Assembly: GCA_018666555.1 (NCBI GenBank)
Contig: JABIZD010000021.1
Coordinates: 1 to 64,000, forward strand
Reading direction: 5' to 3'
DNA length: 64,000 nucleotides
From: Gammaproteobacteria bacterium
GTDB lineage: Bacteria > Pseudomonadota > Gammaproteobacteria > Pseudomonadales > Azotimanducaceae
Shown here: one piece after another, positions 54,248 to 63,647 of the stretch
Layout of the letters: each line of letters begins with the position of its first letter
Numbering within the stretch: the stretch's first letter is position 1
Program-made: the position numbers and the translations under genes
The notes under the pieces: generated by a model
Databases searched by the model: none
What the model was told of the DNA's origin: nothing
What the model saw: the letters and a program-made list of their open reading frames with translations, nothing else

Positions 54248-55861
54248 TTACAGACTGTCTCTATATTCCTGTATTTTTGCTGCTGCCTGATTGCCAAAAA
54301 GAAGCTGGCTAGCATCACCAAGTCCTGGTGCCTTAAGAATATCGACTTTGCTGACCACCTGCGCAATTTTAGATCGTCGGCGCAAAAAATCCTCTAACCT
54401 GACAACCATCTCTCGCTCAGCGGCATGTTTTATTTCACAGCGCAAATACTCCGCATTTTCAATGAGTAATTCTGCCTCCCTCGGATCCTGCCTGATACTT
54501 TCCAGCATAGGAATGGCATTGCGACCATAGCGCCGCCAGAGTCTCTGGCTAAGTTGCTCTGAAGATGACAACGGCGTCATCTCATCCAGGCCGAGCAAGC
54601 GAGCTCGATGCATGAATTCCTCACGGATAGAGACATCGGGTTCACCATACCAGCGTTTTTCCGGATACGGCACTGCAACATTTAACTGCTTGACCAGGTC
54701 AACTACCTCGTCACCTACACTCAGGCAGTCGGTCAATTTTCCGCCAAAAATGCTCAGGTGGCAGAGCTCATGATCCGTTTCGATCACATGCTTACGAGAC
54801 AACTTAAACCAATCATCACTATCCACCGGACCCTGGATAGCCAAGGGACGAACACCACAACGTTCAGCAATGATGTCAGCGCAAGTCAATGCCTCGGGTA
54901 AATCCAAAATCGCATTTACATTATCCAGTACAAACTGACGATCCTGTTCCGTGATGACTACGGCAGGCTCAGACACCAGCGTATCCGTTGTCCCAATACA
55001 ACTTCGAGGGCCCATCGGAATCACAAAAAACATCCGACCATCACTGGCAAAGAAGGACAGTACTCGATCACTGTCCGTGATGCTCTTGACGATCAGATGA
55101 ATACCCTTGGAAAACTGATGCCGGTGCTCGGTGACCTGACCAGTTAGTTGATTGTGTTCATCCGCCCAAGGGCCGCAAGCATTAATCAGCACCTTACTGC
55201 TGATCTCGAATCGCTCGCTGGAGAGCTTATCTTCAACCAAGGTCCGCCACTGGCCATGCTCGTGGCTGGATCCAACGGACTCAACGTAATTGACCGCAAT
55301 ACAGCCATAATTAAGGGCATCACGGACAAAATTAAAGACAAACCGAGCATCATTGTCATGCAGATAACAATCCGAGTATTCGACTCCACCGACGCTCTCA
55401 GTGGTATTTATGACTCTCTCACGTTGCTTGATTTCAACGGAACTTAGCCACTTAGGTGGCTTGGTGCGAAACCGACCCATCAACCAATAGAGCAGGGACC
55501 CTAGATAAACAAAAAATGCCGGATAACGAAAGCCACGCCGAACAGTGGCCAAAAACCTGATCTCATGAACCGTGGATGGAAACGCTTTCATTAACCGGTT
55601 GCGACTTTTACACAACTTATTAACCAATAGATAGTCGTGACTTTCCAGATATTTAATGCCACCCCATGCCAGGTTTGATGAGTTTGAACTGGTTGCCCCA
55701 GCAAAATCTCCGCGATCAATCAATGCGACCTTGACGCCACGCGCACTCAGTGCTGCAGCCGCGACGGCGCCATTAATACCACCCCCGAGGATTAACACAT
55801 CATGACGACTCGACCGCAACTTGTTGAGATTGTTGGCTCTTAATTCCACGGTAATGAGCAT
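54248..55861 (-). CDS. glpD: Aerobic glycerol-3-phosphate dehydrogenase
   Basis: Membrane-associated FAD enzyme that oxidises sn-glycerol 3-phosphate to dihydroxyacetone phosphate and passes electrons to quinone. DVLILGGGINGAVAAAALSARG near residues 20-41 is the FAD motif; LAWGGIKYLE, NACGPWADE, FFVIPMGPRSCIGTTDT and the later GGKLTDCLSVGDEVVD are GlpD blocks. At 537 aa it is somewhat longer than the E. coli enzyme, mainly at the N-terminus. No glpF, glpK or glpR is adjacent, so it is outside a typical glp cluster and may be a GlpD-like paralogue. Confidence 0.88.
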   Translation of the reverse strand: MLITVELRANNLNKLRSSRHDVLILGGGINGAVAAAALSARGVKVALIDRGDFAGATSSNSSNLAWGGIKYLESHDYLLVNKLCKSRNRLMKAFPSTVHEIRFLATVRRGFRYPAFFVYLGSLLYWLMGRFRTKPPKWLSSVEIKQRERVINTTESVGGVEYSDCYLHDNDARFVFNFVRDALNYGCIAVNYVESVGSSHEHGQWRTLVEDKLSSERFEISSKVLINACGPWADEHNQLTGQVTEHRHQFSKGIHLIVKSITDSDRVLSFFASDGRMFFVIPMGPRSCIGTTDTLVSEPAVVITEQDRQFVLDNVNAILDLPEALTCADIIAERCGVRPLAIQGPVDSDDWFKLSRKHVIETDHELCHLSIFGGKLTDCLSVGDEVVDLVKQLNVAVPYPEKRWYGEPDVSIREEFMHRARLLGLDEMTPLSSSEQLSQRLWRRYGRNAIPMLESIRQDPREAELLIENAEYLRCEIKHAAEREMVVRLEDFLRRRSKIAQVVSKVDILKAPGLGDASQLLFGNQAAAKIQEYRDSL

Positions 55862-55960
55862 AGCTCAGTATCGAAGCAGTGGATAGTAAAGTACATTAAA
55901 TCGTCGCTTCAATATGCTTTATACTAAGGAGATTAAACACAAATTCGGGGAGCGATCACG

Positions 55961-57043
55961 GTGATCGAGAGCTGGCAACAGAGTATCAAATTCTACGCGA
56001 ACTTCCTCAGTGATAATCTGATTATTCAGGCCAGTGTTGTCATTTTCGGCTTCTGGGTATCAGCCATGCTGATTGACCGCATTATTTCCACCAGTATCAA
56101 GCGCCTGGTAAAAAGAACAAAGTCGAAATTCGATGATGAAGTCATTGAGTACCTTCATCGGCCCTTAGTGTTTTCTCTAGTTCTGGTGGGCCTGGCTAGT
56201 GCGATATTGTTGTTGCAACCCCAACAACAAATCCAAACCCTGATTTTTTCGATTTTTTATACTATTTCGATGCTGGTGTGGACCCAGTTTGTATTAAGGC
56301 TAACGCTGGCAATCCTGCGTAACTATGCCCAGGACCCAGATCGAGTCCCGGTCCTGCATGCTAAAACGCTACCCCTGTTTGAGAACATCGCTTTTATCCT
56401 GATTATCAGCCTGGCAATCTATTTTGTTTTCATCAGTTGGAACGTAGACATGACTGCCTGGCTTGCGTCAGCTGGGATCATTGGTATTGCCGTTGGGTTC
56501 GCTGCAAAAGACACCCTGGCAAACTTGTTTTCAGGTGTCTTCATAATGGCTGATGCACCCTATAAAATCGGCGATTTTGTCGTCCTGGACAGTGGCGAGC
56601 GTGGTGAGATAACCCGTATCGGGATCCGTAGTACAAGAATGTTAACCCGCGATGACGTTGAAGTGACTGTACCCAATGCGGTGATGGGTAATACCAAAAT
56701 TATTAATGAATCCGGAGGCCGGCACGAAAAATACCGAATCAGGGTACAGGTAGGCGTTGCTTATGGCTCCGATATTGACCGGGTAAAAGAACTACTGACA
56801 CAAATAGGTGTGCAGGAACCAAACACCTGCGAGGAGCCAGAACCCAGAGTCAGGTTTCGTCGTTTTGGTCCTTCAGCACTTGAGCTCGAGTTACTCTGCT
56901 GGATCAACCAGCCAGTGCTTAGGGGACGTATTCTGGACCGGTTAAACAGCACCGTATATAAGGCTTTCAAAAATGAAAATATTGAAATCCCCTATGCTAA
57001 ACACGATGTATACATCAAGGCTATGCCTTCTAAACCTGAGTAG
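55961..57043 (+). CDS. MscS-type mechanosensitive channel
   Basis: Small-conductance mechanosensitive channel family, 360 aa, inner membrane. Four hydrophobic helices occupy residues about 18-195, and the pore-lining TM3 signature GIIGIAVGFAAKDTLANLFSG is near 163-190, with ADAPYKIGDFV and the beta domain EVTVPNAVMGNTKIINESG after it. The C-terminal alpha/beta domain follows. GTG start behind GGGGAG. It releases solutes under hypo-osmotic stress. Divergent from glpD across about 100 bp. Confidence 0.93.
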   Translation: MIESWQQSIKFYANFLSDNLIIQASVVIFGFWVSAMLIDRIISTSIKRLVKRTKSKFDDEVIEYLHRPLVFSLVLVGLASAILLLQPQQQIQTLIFSIFYTISMLVWTQFVLRLTLAILRNYAQDPDRVPVLHAKTLPLFENIAFILIISLAIYFVFISWNVDMTAWLASAGIIGIAVGFAAKDTLANLFSGVFIMADAPYKIGDFVVLDSGERGEITRIGIRSTRMLTRDDVEVTVPNAVMGNTKIINESGGRHEKYRIRVQVGVAYGSDIDRVKELLTQIGVQEPNTCEEPEPRVRFRRFGPSALELELLCWINQPVLRGRILDRLNSTVYKAFKNENIEIPYAKHDVYIKAMPSKPE

Positions 57044-57068
57044 CCCCGGTGTATCACGCCTGGCCATC

Positions 57069-57096
57069 AAGCTTTAGCACAAACGTGCAAAGGCTT
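57069..57096. terminator. Hairpin between convergent genes
   Basis: AAGCTTTAGCAC pairs with GTGCAAAGGCTT around AAAC, with one A-A mismatch and a T-G pair. It lies 26 bp after the channel gene and 60 bp after the SDR stop. There is no T-run on either side, so it may slow both polymerases rather than act as a full terminator. Confidence 0.4.
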
Positions 57097-57157
57097 GTCC
57101 CGGTTCAAGATTCAACTATAGCGAGTTGATTAAGACGCTGAACTTTTTACCTTTGAA

Positions 57158-58129
57158 TCAGGCATTATCGAGTGAAGTGATACTACTCAATGCAGAAAAA
57201 TCTAGATCATAGACGTCCTCTGGATTGGCCCGCACTCTGGCATCGAGGCGGTGTGCATCATCCCCTACCAGTATACGCCAGCGTTTTTCTCGGACACCAT
57301 CAAGTATAACTGTTGCAGCCTGACCCGCAGACATCGGGGCATTATCACGGAAAGCGATACCTCTGTCATGGATGCTTTGACGTATCTGATCATCACTCAT
57401 ATTCATGACCCGTTCTGCCATTGGACCTGGTTGGTTCATCATGTTTTCCCGTAACGCTCTGACCTCTTCTTCGGACATCTGCAGGGGTTCCGTGTGGCCT
57501 AATACCTTGCCCGAATTAATGGCAATTGATGTTCCTATATAACCGGGCATGACCACTGAAACAGAAAGATGTGGGGCGTTAATCCGCAGGTCATTTATCA
57601 ATGCTTCACTGAAACCCTTGACAGCAAATTTAGCCGCAGAGTAACTTGTATGCGCTACCCCCGGACCCAGTGACGCCCAGAAACCATTAACACTGCTTGT
57701 ATTGACAATATGTCCCTCTTCGCTATTCAAAAGCATCGGCATAAAGACTCGGCAGCCAAAATAAACACCGTACCAGCAAACCGCAAAGGTTTTCTCCCAG
57801 TCCTGACGATCTCCGGAAACAAAGCCTCCGCCGCCGCCAATACCTGCATTATTAAACAACAGGTGCACAGTAGCGCCATGTAATTGCTCTACTTCCTGCT
57901 GAAAAGTTTGCATCTGACTTTCTTCAGATACATCACAGACATGAATACTTACCTTTACACCACTGGCAGCGCCCTTTAAGCAGATAGCCTGGGATTCACG
58001 CATATTGTCTTCAGATACATCGCACATGGCGACATGACAGCCCAGTCCCGCTAGCTGTTGACACAATTCCCTGCCCATTCCCGTTCCACCACCGGTTACC
58101 ACGGCTACTTTCCCTGAAAACTGATCCAT
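57158..58129 (-). CDS. Short-chain dehydrogenase/reductase, extended C-terminus
   Basis: SDR of 323 aa, about 60 residues longer than classical members. TGGGTGMG near residues 12-19, NNAGIGGGGG, NTSSVNGF and catalytic YSAAK (HTSYSAAKFAVKG) are present; MCDVS after the second strand (Asp) favours NAD. The C-terminal extension (MSAGQAATVILDGVREKRWRILVGDDAHRLDARVR) is typical of the group related to steroid or retinol dehydrogenases. GAAGGGCATT precedes the ATG. It follows the small membrane protein gene by 57 bp. Confidence 0.9.
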   Translation of the reverse strand: MDQFSGKVAVVTGGGTGMGRELCQQLAGLGCHVAMCDVSEDNMRESQAICLKGAASGVKVSIHVCDVSEESQMQTFQQEVEQLHGATVHLLFNNAGIGGGGGFVSGDRQDWEKTFAVCWYGVYFGCRVFMPMLLNSEEGHIVNTSSVNGFWASLGPGVAHTSYSAAKFAVKGFSEALINDLRINAPHLSVSVVMPGYIGTSIAINSGKVLGHTEPLQMSEEEVRALRENMMNQPGPMAERVMNMSDDQIRQSIHDRGIAFRDNAPMSAGQAATVILDGVREKRWRILVGDDAHRLDARVRANPEDVYDLDFSALSSITSLDNA

Positions 58130-58186
58130 AATGCCCTTCTCTAAAAATAATTAACTCAATCTCCAGCAGTCTGCGAACTGAGTTCG

Positions 58187-58594
58187 CTAGTGACTAAACT
58201 GCTGCTTATTTTTTAACAAAAAAACGGCCAATAACACAAACGGCAGCGCCGCCACAGCGCCGAACAAAACACCCCCACCACGAGGATCAACTAAAGCCCA
58301 AACGAACATGCTAATGGCTACCTGCAATACATAAACAGCTGCCCAGGGCCACATCCATGATTTCATCTTGAGGAAGCCAAAGCTTCCTAATGCATAGATA
58401 AGCCAATGCAGGGGTTCGGTTAGTTTCGCCGCCCAACCCGTTAACAGGAACCCAAACCAGACTTCCTGATCTCCAGCAACGGTTTTATAAAACAGGTCAA
58501 AGGGCATATAGATAAAGGTCATATAAAAACAGAACAGCATTAAACCGTTCATCCAAAAAGGTCTTCCCTGAAACAGTGTTTTGGCTGAGGTCAT
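58187..58594 (-). CDS. Small four-helix inner-membrane protein
   Basis: A 135-aa membrane protein with four hydrophobic segments: residues about 14-32, 51-72, 79-99 and 108-126. LTEPLHWLIYALGSFGFLKM and a C-terminal LLKNKQQFSH are notable, and several Trp and Tyr sit at helix ends. Start at 58594 uses AGGGA seven bases upstream; the longer frame from 58672 adds 26 unlikely residues. Likely cotranscribed with the SDR at 57158. Family not recognised. Confidence 0.7.
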   Translation of the reverse strand: MTSAKTLFQGRPFWMNGLMLFCFYMTFIYMPFDLFYKTVAGDQEVWFGFLLTGWAAKLTEPLHWLIYALGSFGFLKMKSWMWPWAAVYVLQVAISMFVWALVDPRGGGVLFGAVAALPFVLLAVFLLKNKQQFSH

Positions 58595-58827
58595 ATTGTG
58601 TCCCTGTGAAGAAGTCCAAGCAGGAGGGTATGTTGACTCGTAAGCAAAATACGGCACGACAAAACAACCCACTATCGGCAGAGTATCACCCTAAATCTGG
58701 GGAAACAAATAGGTCTAATCGGTTAAGACTCTGTAGCAAGGTATCTACAGGTCAACAATCGGCAACAACGTCACGCTAGGGCAACCGTTTCCTGCCTATG
58801 CTGCGACGTCACAGATGGCTCTCGGAG

Positions 58828-60762
58828 TTACCCTTCTATAAAACTCTTTAACTGCTCTGAGCGAGCCGGGTGTCTGAGTTTCCGTAAGGCCTTTGCTTCG
58901 ATCTGGCGTATTCGCTCACGGGTGACCGAAAACTGCCGGCCGACCTCTTCAAGCGTATGGTCCGTATTCATATCGATACCAAAGCGCATACGCAGGACCT
59001 TTGCTTCACGCTCTGTCAATGCAGTTAGAACCTCACTGGTTGTTTCTCGCAAGCCCTCATCAGAAGCATGTTCCATCGGCGATTCAATAGAAGTATCGCT
59101 GACTAGATTCCAAATTGTCGAATCATCATCGTCACCGACGGGCGTTTCCAGAGAAATGGGTTGCTTGGCTACATCAAGCGCTTTTATCACCTTATCCTGA
59201 GGTAGATCCATCCTTAAGCTCAATTCTTCTATGGTTGGTGCACGACCAAGTTCTTGGATCAATTGCCTGTTAAGCCGGTTTATCTTGTTGACCGTCTCCA
59301 TCATATGCACAGGAACCCGTATGGTCCGAGCAAGATCGGATATAGACCGAGTGATAGCCTGGCGAATCCACCAGGTGGCATAGGTTGAAAATTTGAAACC
59401 TCGACGATATTCAAACTTATCAACCGCTTTCATAAGCCCAATATTTCCTTCCTGGATCAAGTCGAGAAAGTGCAGGCCTCGATTCGTATATTTTTTTGCT
59501 ATTGAAATGACTAAACGAAGATTAGCTTCAATCATGTCCTTCTTGGCGGCACGCGTATTCAGGGCGGCTCTATGCAACTGACTATGTATTTCCTTAATAT
59601 CGGTAATTTCCAGATTGGTTTCTTCAGTTACCCGCCGCATTGTTTTTATAGCATGGCGCAGGGATATCCTGTTCGCCGTAATTTTGGCCGCCCAGGGCTG
59701 GTCAGCTTTTTCCAGTCTATCGACAAAACCAAGATCAGTCTGGTGACCTAAAAACGCCTCCAGAAATGTATCCTTGGGCATCTTTGCTCTTTCCACACAG
59801 ATTTGTCTGATGTGTCGTTCCTGTGCACGAATAACCTTCATATCATTCTGGAGAATATTGACAATAGGGTCCATGACTGCAGGGATCAGTTTTAGCAGCG
59901 AGAAAATCTCCTGAAGCGTCACTAGGGCTTTGTTATATTTGGCTGAATCGCGCGTGTTTTTAGTAGCCACTTTACAAAAAGTGTTATAAGCAGACTGGAT
60001 CGCCTTGAACCTGGCAGCAACCAGTTCAGGGTCCGGACCACTGGCGACCTCTACTTCGGGTTCCTCGAACTTGCCGCTTGATTTTGCTTCAGCAATTCGC
60101 GAGGTATCAGGAATTTCCGTTTCAGGGTCCAAAAAGCCAGCCAGGATCGGGCCTATTTCCAGACGGCCTTCTCCCTCATGGTTTTCCTGTAAAGTTCTGT
60201 AATGCGATAGAACCTTCTCAACAGGACCTGGATAGCTGGCAAGTGCCCGCATTGAATCACGAATACCATCTTCGATTCGTTTGGCGATGACAATTTCACC
60301 CTCGCGGGTTAACAGCGGTACTGTACCCATTTCGCGCATGTACATGCGAACCGGGTCCATCGTCTTTCCACCGGTCTCCAGAGTAGTGACCAGCGCTTCC
60401 TCAGAAATCGTGTCTTCTGATGGAACCTCTATTTTGGAATTGTCATCCTTTGGCGCTACTTCCAAAACCACAATATTGATGTCGTTCAGCGCCTGTACAA
60501 TAGTATCGAATTCTTCTGAACCGATAATGCTGTCAGGCAGCGCCTCAGACAGACTGTCCAGAGTCAAATAACCTTGTTGCTTGCCCTTTTCAATCAAGGT
60601 ATTCAGGGTGGCTTCCAAGCCTTCCAGATCTTCATCATCGTCAGTTGCCAGCACAATACGACTGGTTAATATTTCCAGTGCATCAACATCATCGGATGAG
60701 CTTTCTATTGCATCACTCTCAATTATTGAATCAAAATCACCTTCTGTAGTGTGATTTGTCAT
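58828..60762 (-). CDS. rpoD: Primary sigma factor RpoD (sigma-70)
   Basis: Housekeeping sigma factor, 644 aa, directing RNA polymerase to -35/-10 promoters. Region 1.2 begins [20 protein letters not shown]; regions 2.1-2.4 lie near residues 407-480 ([50 protein letters not shown]); region 3 includes [19 protein letters not shown]; region 4.2 ends [20 protein letters not shown] near 615-632. The large non-conserved insert between regions 1.2 and 2 is of gammaproteobacterial type. GGAGCGTTGATAA precedes the ATG. The usual upstream partner dnaG is missing here; instead a 0.5-0.7-kb leader separates it from cysQ. Confidence 0.97.
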   Translation of the reverse strand: MTNHTTEGDFDSIIESDAIESSSDDVDALEILTSRIVLATDDDEDLEGLEATLNTLIEKGKQQGYLTLDSLSEALPDSIIGSEEFDTIVQALNDINIVVLEVAPKDDNSKIEVPSEDTISEEALVTTLETGGKTMDPVRMYMREMGTVPLLTREGEIVIAKRIEDGIRDSMRALASYPGPVEKVLSHYRTLQENHEGEGRLEIGPILAGFLDPETEIPDTSRIAEAKSSGKFEEPEVEVASGPDPELVAARFKAIQSAYNTFCKVATKNTRDSAKYNKALVTLQEIFSLLKLIPAVMDPIVNILQNDMKVIRAQERHIRQICVERAKMPKDTFLEAFLGHQTDLGFVDRLEKADQPWAAKITANRISLRHAIKTMRRVTEETNLEITDIKEIHSQLHRAALNTRAAKKDMIEANLRLVISIAKKYTNRGLHFLDLIQEGNIGLMKAVDKFEYRRGFKFSTYATWWIRQAITRSISDLARTIRVPVHMMETVNKINRLNRQLIQELGRAPTIEELSLRMDLPQDKVIKALDVAKQPISLETPVGDDDDSTIWNLVSDTSIESPMEHASDEGLRETTSEVLTALTEREAKVLRMRFGIDMNTDHTLEEVGRQFSVTRERIRQIEAKALRKLRHPARSEQLKSFIEG

Positions 60763-61474
60763 TTATCAACGCTCCATAATTAATAACGGGAATTATTTTG
60801 AAAGCAGCTATCTCTTGTTTCCCTAAACACCTTCTGACACAACGACCATCATCTAAATAGAAAAACCAAGCAAAAGATTACTGTGGTTTGCCGTTGATCA
60901 TTAGATTTCGGCGTGAGTTTAACACTGAACGAGCCGAACAACACCCGTCAAATGCGACGAAATAAGGCTTTTTCAATGTGTTGTCGTGATTCGGTTGCCT
61001 TTATTACCCGGTTTCCCCATCAGCAAGCCGGACAAAGTCACTACACCAGGCAACAATTAGCAATGAAAATAAGCGCCCTGTAACACCTTGAGCCGACAAT
61101 ATTCGAAAACTCAGCACACTATTCAGCACACTATTCAGCACCATTTTCCTTCCTGAACCGGGCTTACCAGGCCCTGCAACAAAGGTTTACTGGTCATTTA
61201 AGGGCTTCCTAAGGCGCCTTCTAAGGCCAATTCACCGAGGTTTTTCTATTTCTATTCATAGACTTAAAACGTCAAGCTCAATGTCAAGGGTCTTCTGGAT
61301 GAGAAACTTCCATTTTTCTTAGGTATTTATCCCCATAATTAACGAGTATATTCCCATTCCTCACTAGCCCAAGCTGTATGAACAAACAGTATTCTCCTCG
61401 GCAGGACGGATGCACATACAGCTTGGCTAGCTGAGACCAAGCAATCCTTTCCCTTCCCCTGCCGCTTTCCAAGA
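60763..61474. other. Long intergenic region upstream of rpoD
   Basis: About 710 bp between rpoD and cysQ. It contains a TTGACA element on the minus strand near 61277-61286 with no convincing -10 partner, and a 12-bp repeat (TCAGCACACTAT, two copies plus a partial third, 61111-61141). A 62-codon minus-strand frame starts right after cysQ (61284-61472), but it begins with TTG and has no recognisable sequence. The rpoD promoters should be here. Confidence 0.4.
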
Positions 61475-62284
61475 CTACAAAAGCAAATGCTTTTGCCAGT
61501 CATAGGTACTATCTGCAATTACCAAAAAATAAGGGTTTAGCAGGCTATCCTTCTGGTTGTAGAGCAGTGGTTGAAAGTTTAAATCAAGCACCTGACCACC
61601 AGCTGCTTCAACGATCGCCTGAGCTGCTGCTGTATCCCATTCACTAGTAGGTGCAAGCCTGGGATAAAGGTCTGCTTCCCCAGCAGCAATCAAACAAAGC
61701 TTCAGTGAACTCCCCATATTAGTCAGCTTAACTTCAAAATGACTGCGTAACCCGTCTAGCAGACGCTCAAGGGCTTCGGCTCCGTGTCGCCTGCTAGCCA
61801 CCACAACCACCGCATCGTCTTCAGGCTTTGGATGCATCGGCCTTGCATGGATCTGCTTTCTCTGGCCATCTTCAATCATCCAGGCCGTTGGCCTATCCAA
61901 CTGGGTTCCGAAGAAGGTAGTACCCTGCACCGGTACGTGCACTACACCCACCATGGGTTTACCCTCATCGATAAGCGCAATATTAACGGTAAATTCCCCG
62001 TTACGCTGAATGAACTCTTTGGTGCCATCTAACGGATCAACCAGGAAGTACTTGGTCCAGGCACGTCGCTGTTGTAACGATATGGAATCTGATTCCTCTG
62101 AAAGAACAGGGATTTCGGGAAATAATTCACCTAACCGGGCAACAATTATACGATGAGCTGCCAGGTCAGCCTGGGTAAGGGGAGAACTGTCTGATTTTGT
62201 TTCAACATCAATTTCACTGCCCTCGTACACCTCGAGTATGGCTCTACCAGCTTCTTCTGCGATCTGTATAATCGGCTCAAACAC
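61475..62284 (-). CDS. cysQ: 3'(2'),5'-bisphosphate nucleotidase CysQ
   Basis: Removes the 3' phosphate from 3'-phosphoadenosine 5'-phosphate, a by-product of sulfate assimilation; Mg-dependent, cytoplasmic or loosely membrane-bound. The 269-aa protein has the inositol-phosphatase-family motifs: PVLSEESD for the first metal, VDPLDGTKEFI near residue 82-92 and SEWDTAAAQAIVEAAGG near the C-terminus. It starts with GTG at 62284 behind AGGAGAGATGTC. Divergent from the yrfG-like gene across 69 bp that hold a 12-bp palindrome. Confidence 0.94.
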   Translation of the reverse strand: MFEPIIQIAEEAGRAILEVYEGSEIDVETKSDSSPLTQADLAAHRIIVARLGELFPEIPVLSEESDSISLQQRRAWTKYFLVDPLDGTKEFIQRNGEFTVNIALIDEGKPMVGVVHVPVQGTTFFGTQLDRPTAWMIEDGQRKQIHARPMHPKPEDDAVVVVASRRHGAEALERLLDGLRSHFEVKLTNMGSSLKLCLIAAGEADLYPRLAPTSEWDTAAAQAIVEAAGGQVLDLNFQPLLYNQKDSLLNPYFLVIADSTYDWQKHLLL

Positions 62285-62317
62285 GACATCTCTCCTGAAA
62301 ACCTGCTAGATTACTAC

Positions 62318-62329
62318 GGTCTATAGACC
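62318..62329. promoter_or_regulatory. 12-bp perfect palindrome between cysQ and yrfG
   Basis: GGTCTATAGACC is self-complementary and sits in the 69-bp gap between the divergent cysQ and yrfG-like genes, where both promoters must be. It could be a dimeric protein site. No regulator is known here. Confidence 0.35.
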
Positions 62330-62353
62330 ATGGGAAAGTAAATTGGATTGTGC

Positions 62354-63019
62354 ATGCTGGAAAAGATAACCACGTTGTTCCTCGATATGGATGGAACTCT
62401 TCTTGACCTGCATTTCGATACGTTTTTCTGGACTAACCATTTACCTAAACGATTCTCTGAGATTCACGACCTGCCTGCCGAAATAGCCTCTGGGATAGTA
62501 GCCAAACACATGAATATCGCCAAGGGAACCATCAACTGGAGTTCTACTGAGCATTGGTCAAATACTCTTGACCTCAATATTATCGCTCTAAAGCACGAGC
62601 TCAAACATCTCATTGGCTATCGTCAGGGAACTCTTGAATTTTTACGTACGGCTAAAGACAGTTCTATCCAACTCGTTTTGCTTACCGATGCTGACCCCCA
62701 TGTTATCGCCTTAAAAGAAGCTACATTGTGCGAATCCGGCCCTTCACTACTGCAGTTCATGGACAAGATCATATCCAGCGAGGAACTCGGACATCTCAAG
62801 GAAAACTCCTCCTTCTGGCCTTCCCTTAACAAGCTTTTATCCTTTACCGCCGCAACCAGCAGCCTAATTGATGACAATTTGGCGGTATTACAGAATGCCA
62901 GAAATTACGGTATCGAACAGCTCATTGCTGTCAGTCAACCCGACTCAACAAAACCCCAACACAATACCGAACCATTCAAGTCCGTGAATCACCTTAACGA
63001 TTTAATTCCAGTTTCCTAA
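62354..63019 (+). CDS. yrfG: HAD-family nucleotidase, YrfG-like
   Basis: Haloacid-dehalogenase-superfamily phosphatase, 221 aa, related to E. coli YrfG, a GMP/IMP nucleotidase. LFLDMDGTLLDLHFDTFFW has the nucleophile Asp and following Asp; QLVLLTDADPHVIALKE is the Thr motif; SSEELGHLKENSSFW the Lys region; and LIDDNLAVLQNARNYG the final acidic pair. The neighbour is hslR, as in E. coli, which supports the name. ATG at 62354 is preferred over a TTG at 62348. It is immediately followed by hslR, 1 bp away. Confidence 0.85.
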   Translation: MLEKITTLFLDMDGTLLDLHFDTFFWTNHLPKRFSEIHDLPAEIASGIVAKHMNIAKGTINWSSTEHWSNTLDLNIIALKHELKHLIGYRQGTLEFLRTAKDSSIQLVLLTDADPHVIALKEATLCESGPSLLQFMDKIISSEELGHLKENSSFWPSLNKLLSFTAATSSLIDDNLAVLQNARNYGIEQLIAVSQPDSTKPQHNTEPFKSVNHLNDLIPVS

Positions 63020-63020
63020 A

Positions 63021-63404
63021 ATGACCGTTAGACTTGATAAATGGCTCTGGGCGGCTCGGTTTTTCAAGACCAGGGCAAAGGCAAAAAACGCCATAGAAAG
63101 CGGTAAGGTCGACGTTAATCGAACGCGACCCAAACCGTCGAGAGATGTCGTTATCGGTGATTTTCTATCTATCAGGCAGGGTTACGATGATCTAGTCATT
63201 GAAGTCATTGATGTATCGGACAAACGAGGTGGGGCTGCCCAGGCTCAAAGACTCTACCGAGAGACCGAAAACAGCAGACTCGCTCGGGAAGAGGAAAGTC
63301 TGAAACGAAGAATGGCTGGAAACTTCGTCATTTCCAAAACCAGGCCGAGCAAGAAGGGCCGCCGGATGATTCATCAATTCAAAGACAAGAAAAATTCAGA
63401 GTAG
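63021..63404 (+). CDS. hslR: Heat shock protein 15 (HslR), S4-domain
   Basis: RNA-binding protein that recycles stalled 50S subunits carrying tRNA-nascent chains. The 127-aa length and the N-terminal S4 domain (MTVRLDKWLWAARFFKTRAK, then AIESGKVDVN) match E. coli Hsp15; the basic C-terminal tail RPSKKGRRMIHQFKDKK is typical. It begins 1 bp after the yrfG-like stop, so the two form an operon. The E. coli partner hslO is not next. Confidence 0.95.
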   Translation: MTVRLDKWLWAARFFKTRAKAKNAIESGKVDVNRTRPKPSRDVVIGDFLSIRQGYDDLVIEVIDVSDKRGGAAQAQRLYRETENSRLAREEESLKRRMAGNFVISKTRPSKKGRRMIHQFKDKKNSE

Positions 63405-63514
63405 CCATCACTTCAAGGCCGAGCTGCTATAGATTTATTTTATGGCCAGACTGGGGTCCTATTTTTGTGCATCAAAGTGATGTTATGCTCGACGGGATTT
63501 TTTTTAAATGAGGA

Positions 63515-63537
63515 AGCCTGCGGGTCCTAGGCAGGCT
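63515..63537. repeat. Inverted repeat upstream of gshA
   Basis: AGCCTGC and GCAGGCT form a perfect seven-pair stem around a nine-base loop, 110 bp before gshA. A T-run precedes it on the plus strand, so it is not a regular terminator in either direction. It may fold in the gshA leader. Confidence 0.5.
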
Positions 63538-63647
63538 AATTGCGATAAATAACAACCAAAACCAGGCAAACCCTAAAAACCCGGTTGCTGACCCGTCAGC
63601 CAAGCAACTCGACTACTCGGCTTTAATATTTTATGGGAACAGGATTT

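Noticed and set aside
61284-61472. 62-codon minus-strand frame directly after cysQ
   Set aside because: TTG start within three bases of the cysQ stop, no ribosome site, and no recognisable motif.
63515-63537. Inverted repeat as terminator of hslR
   Set aside because: The T-run lies before the hairpin, not after it, on the plus strand. On the minus strand the bases after the stem are not a T-run either.
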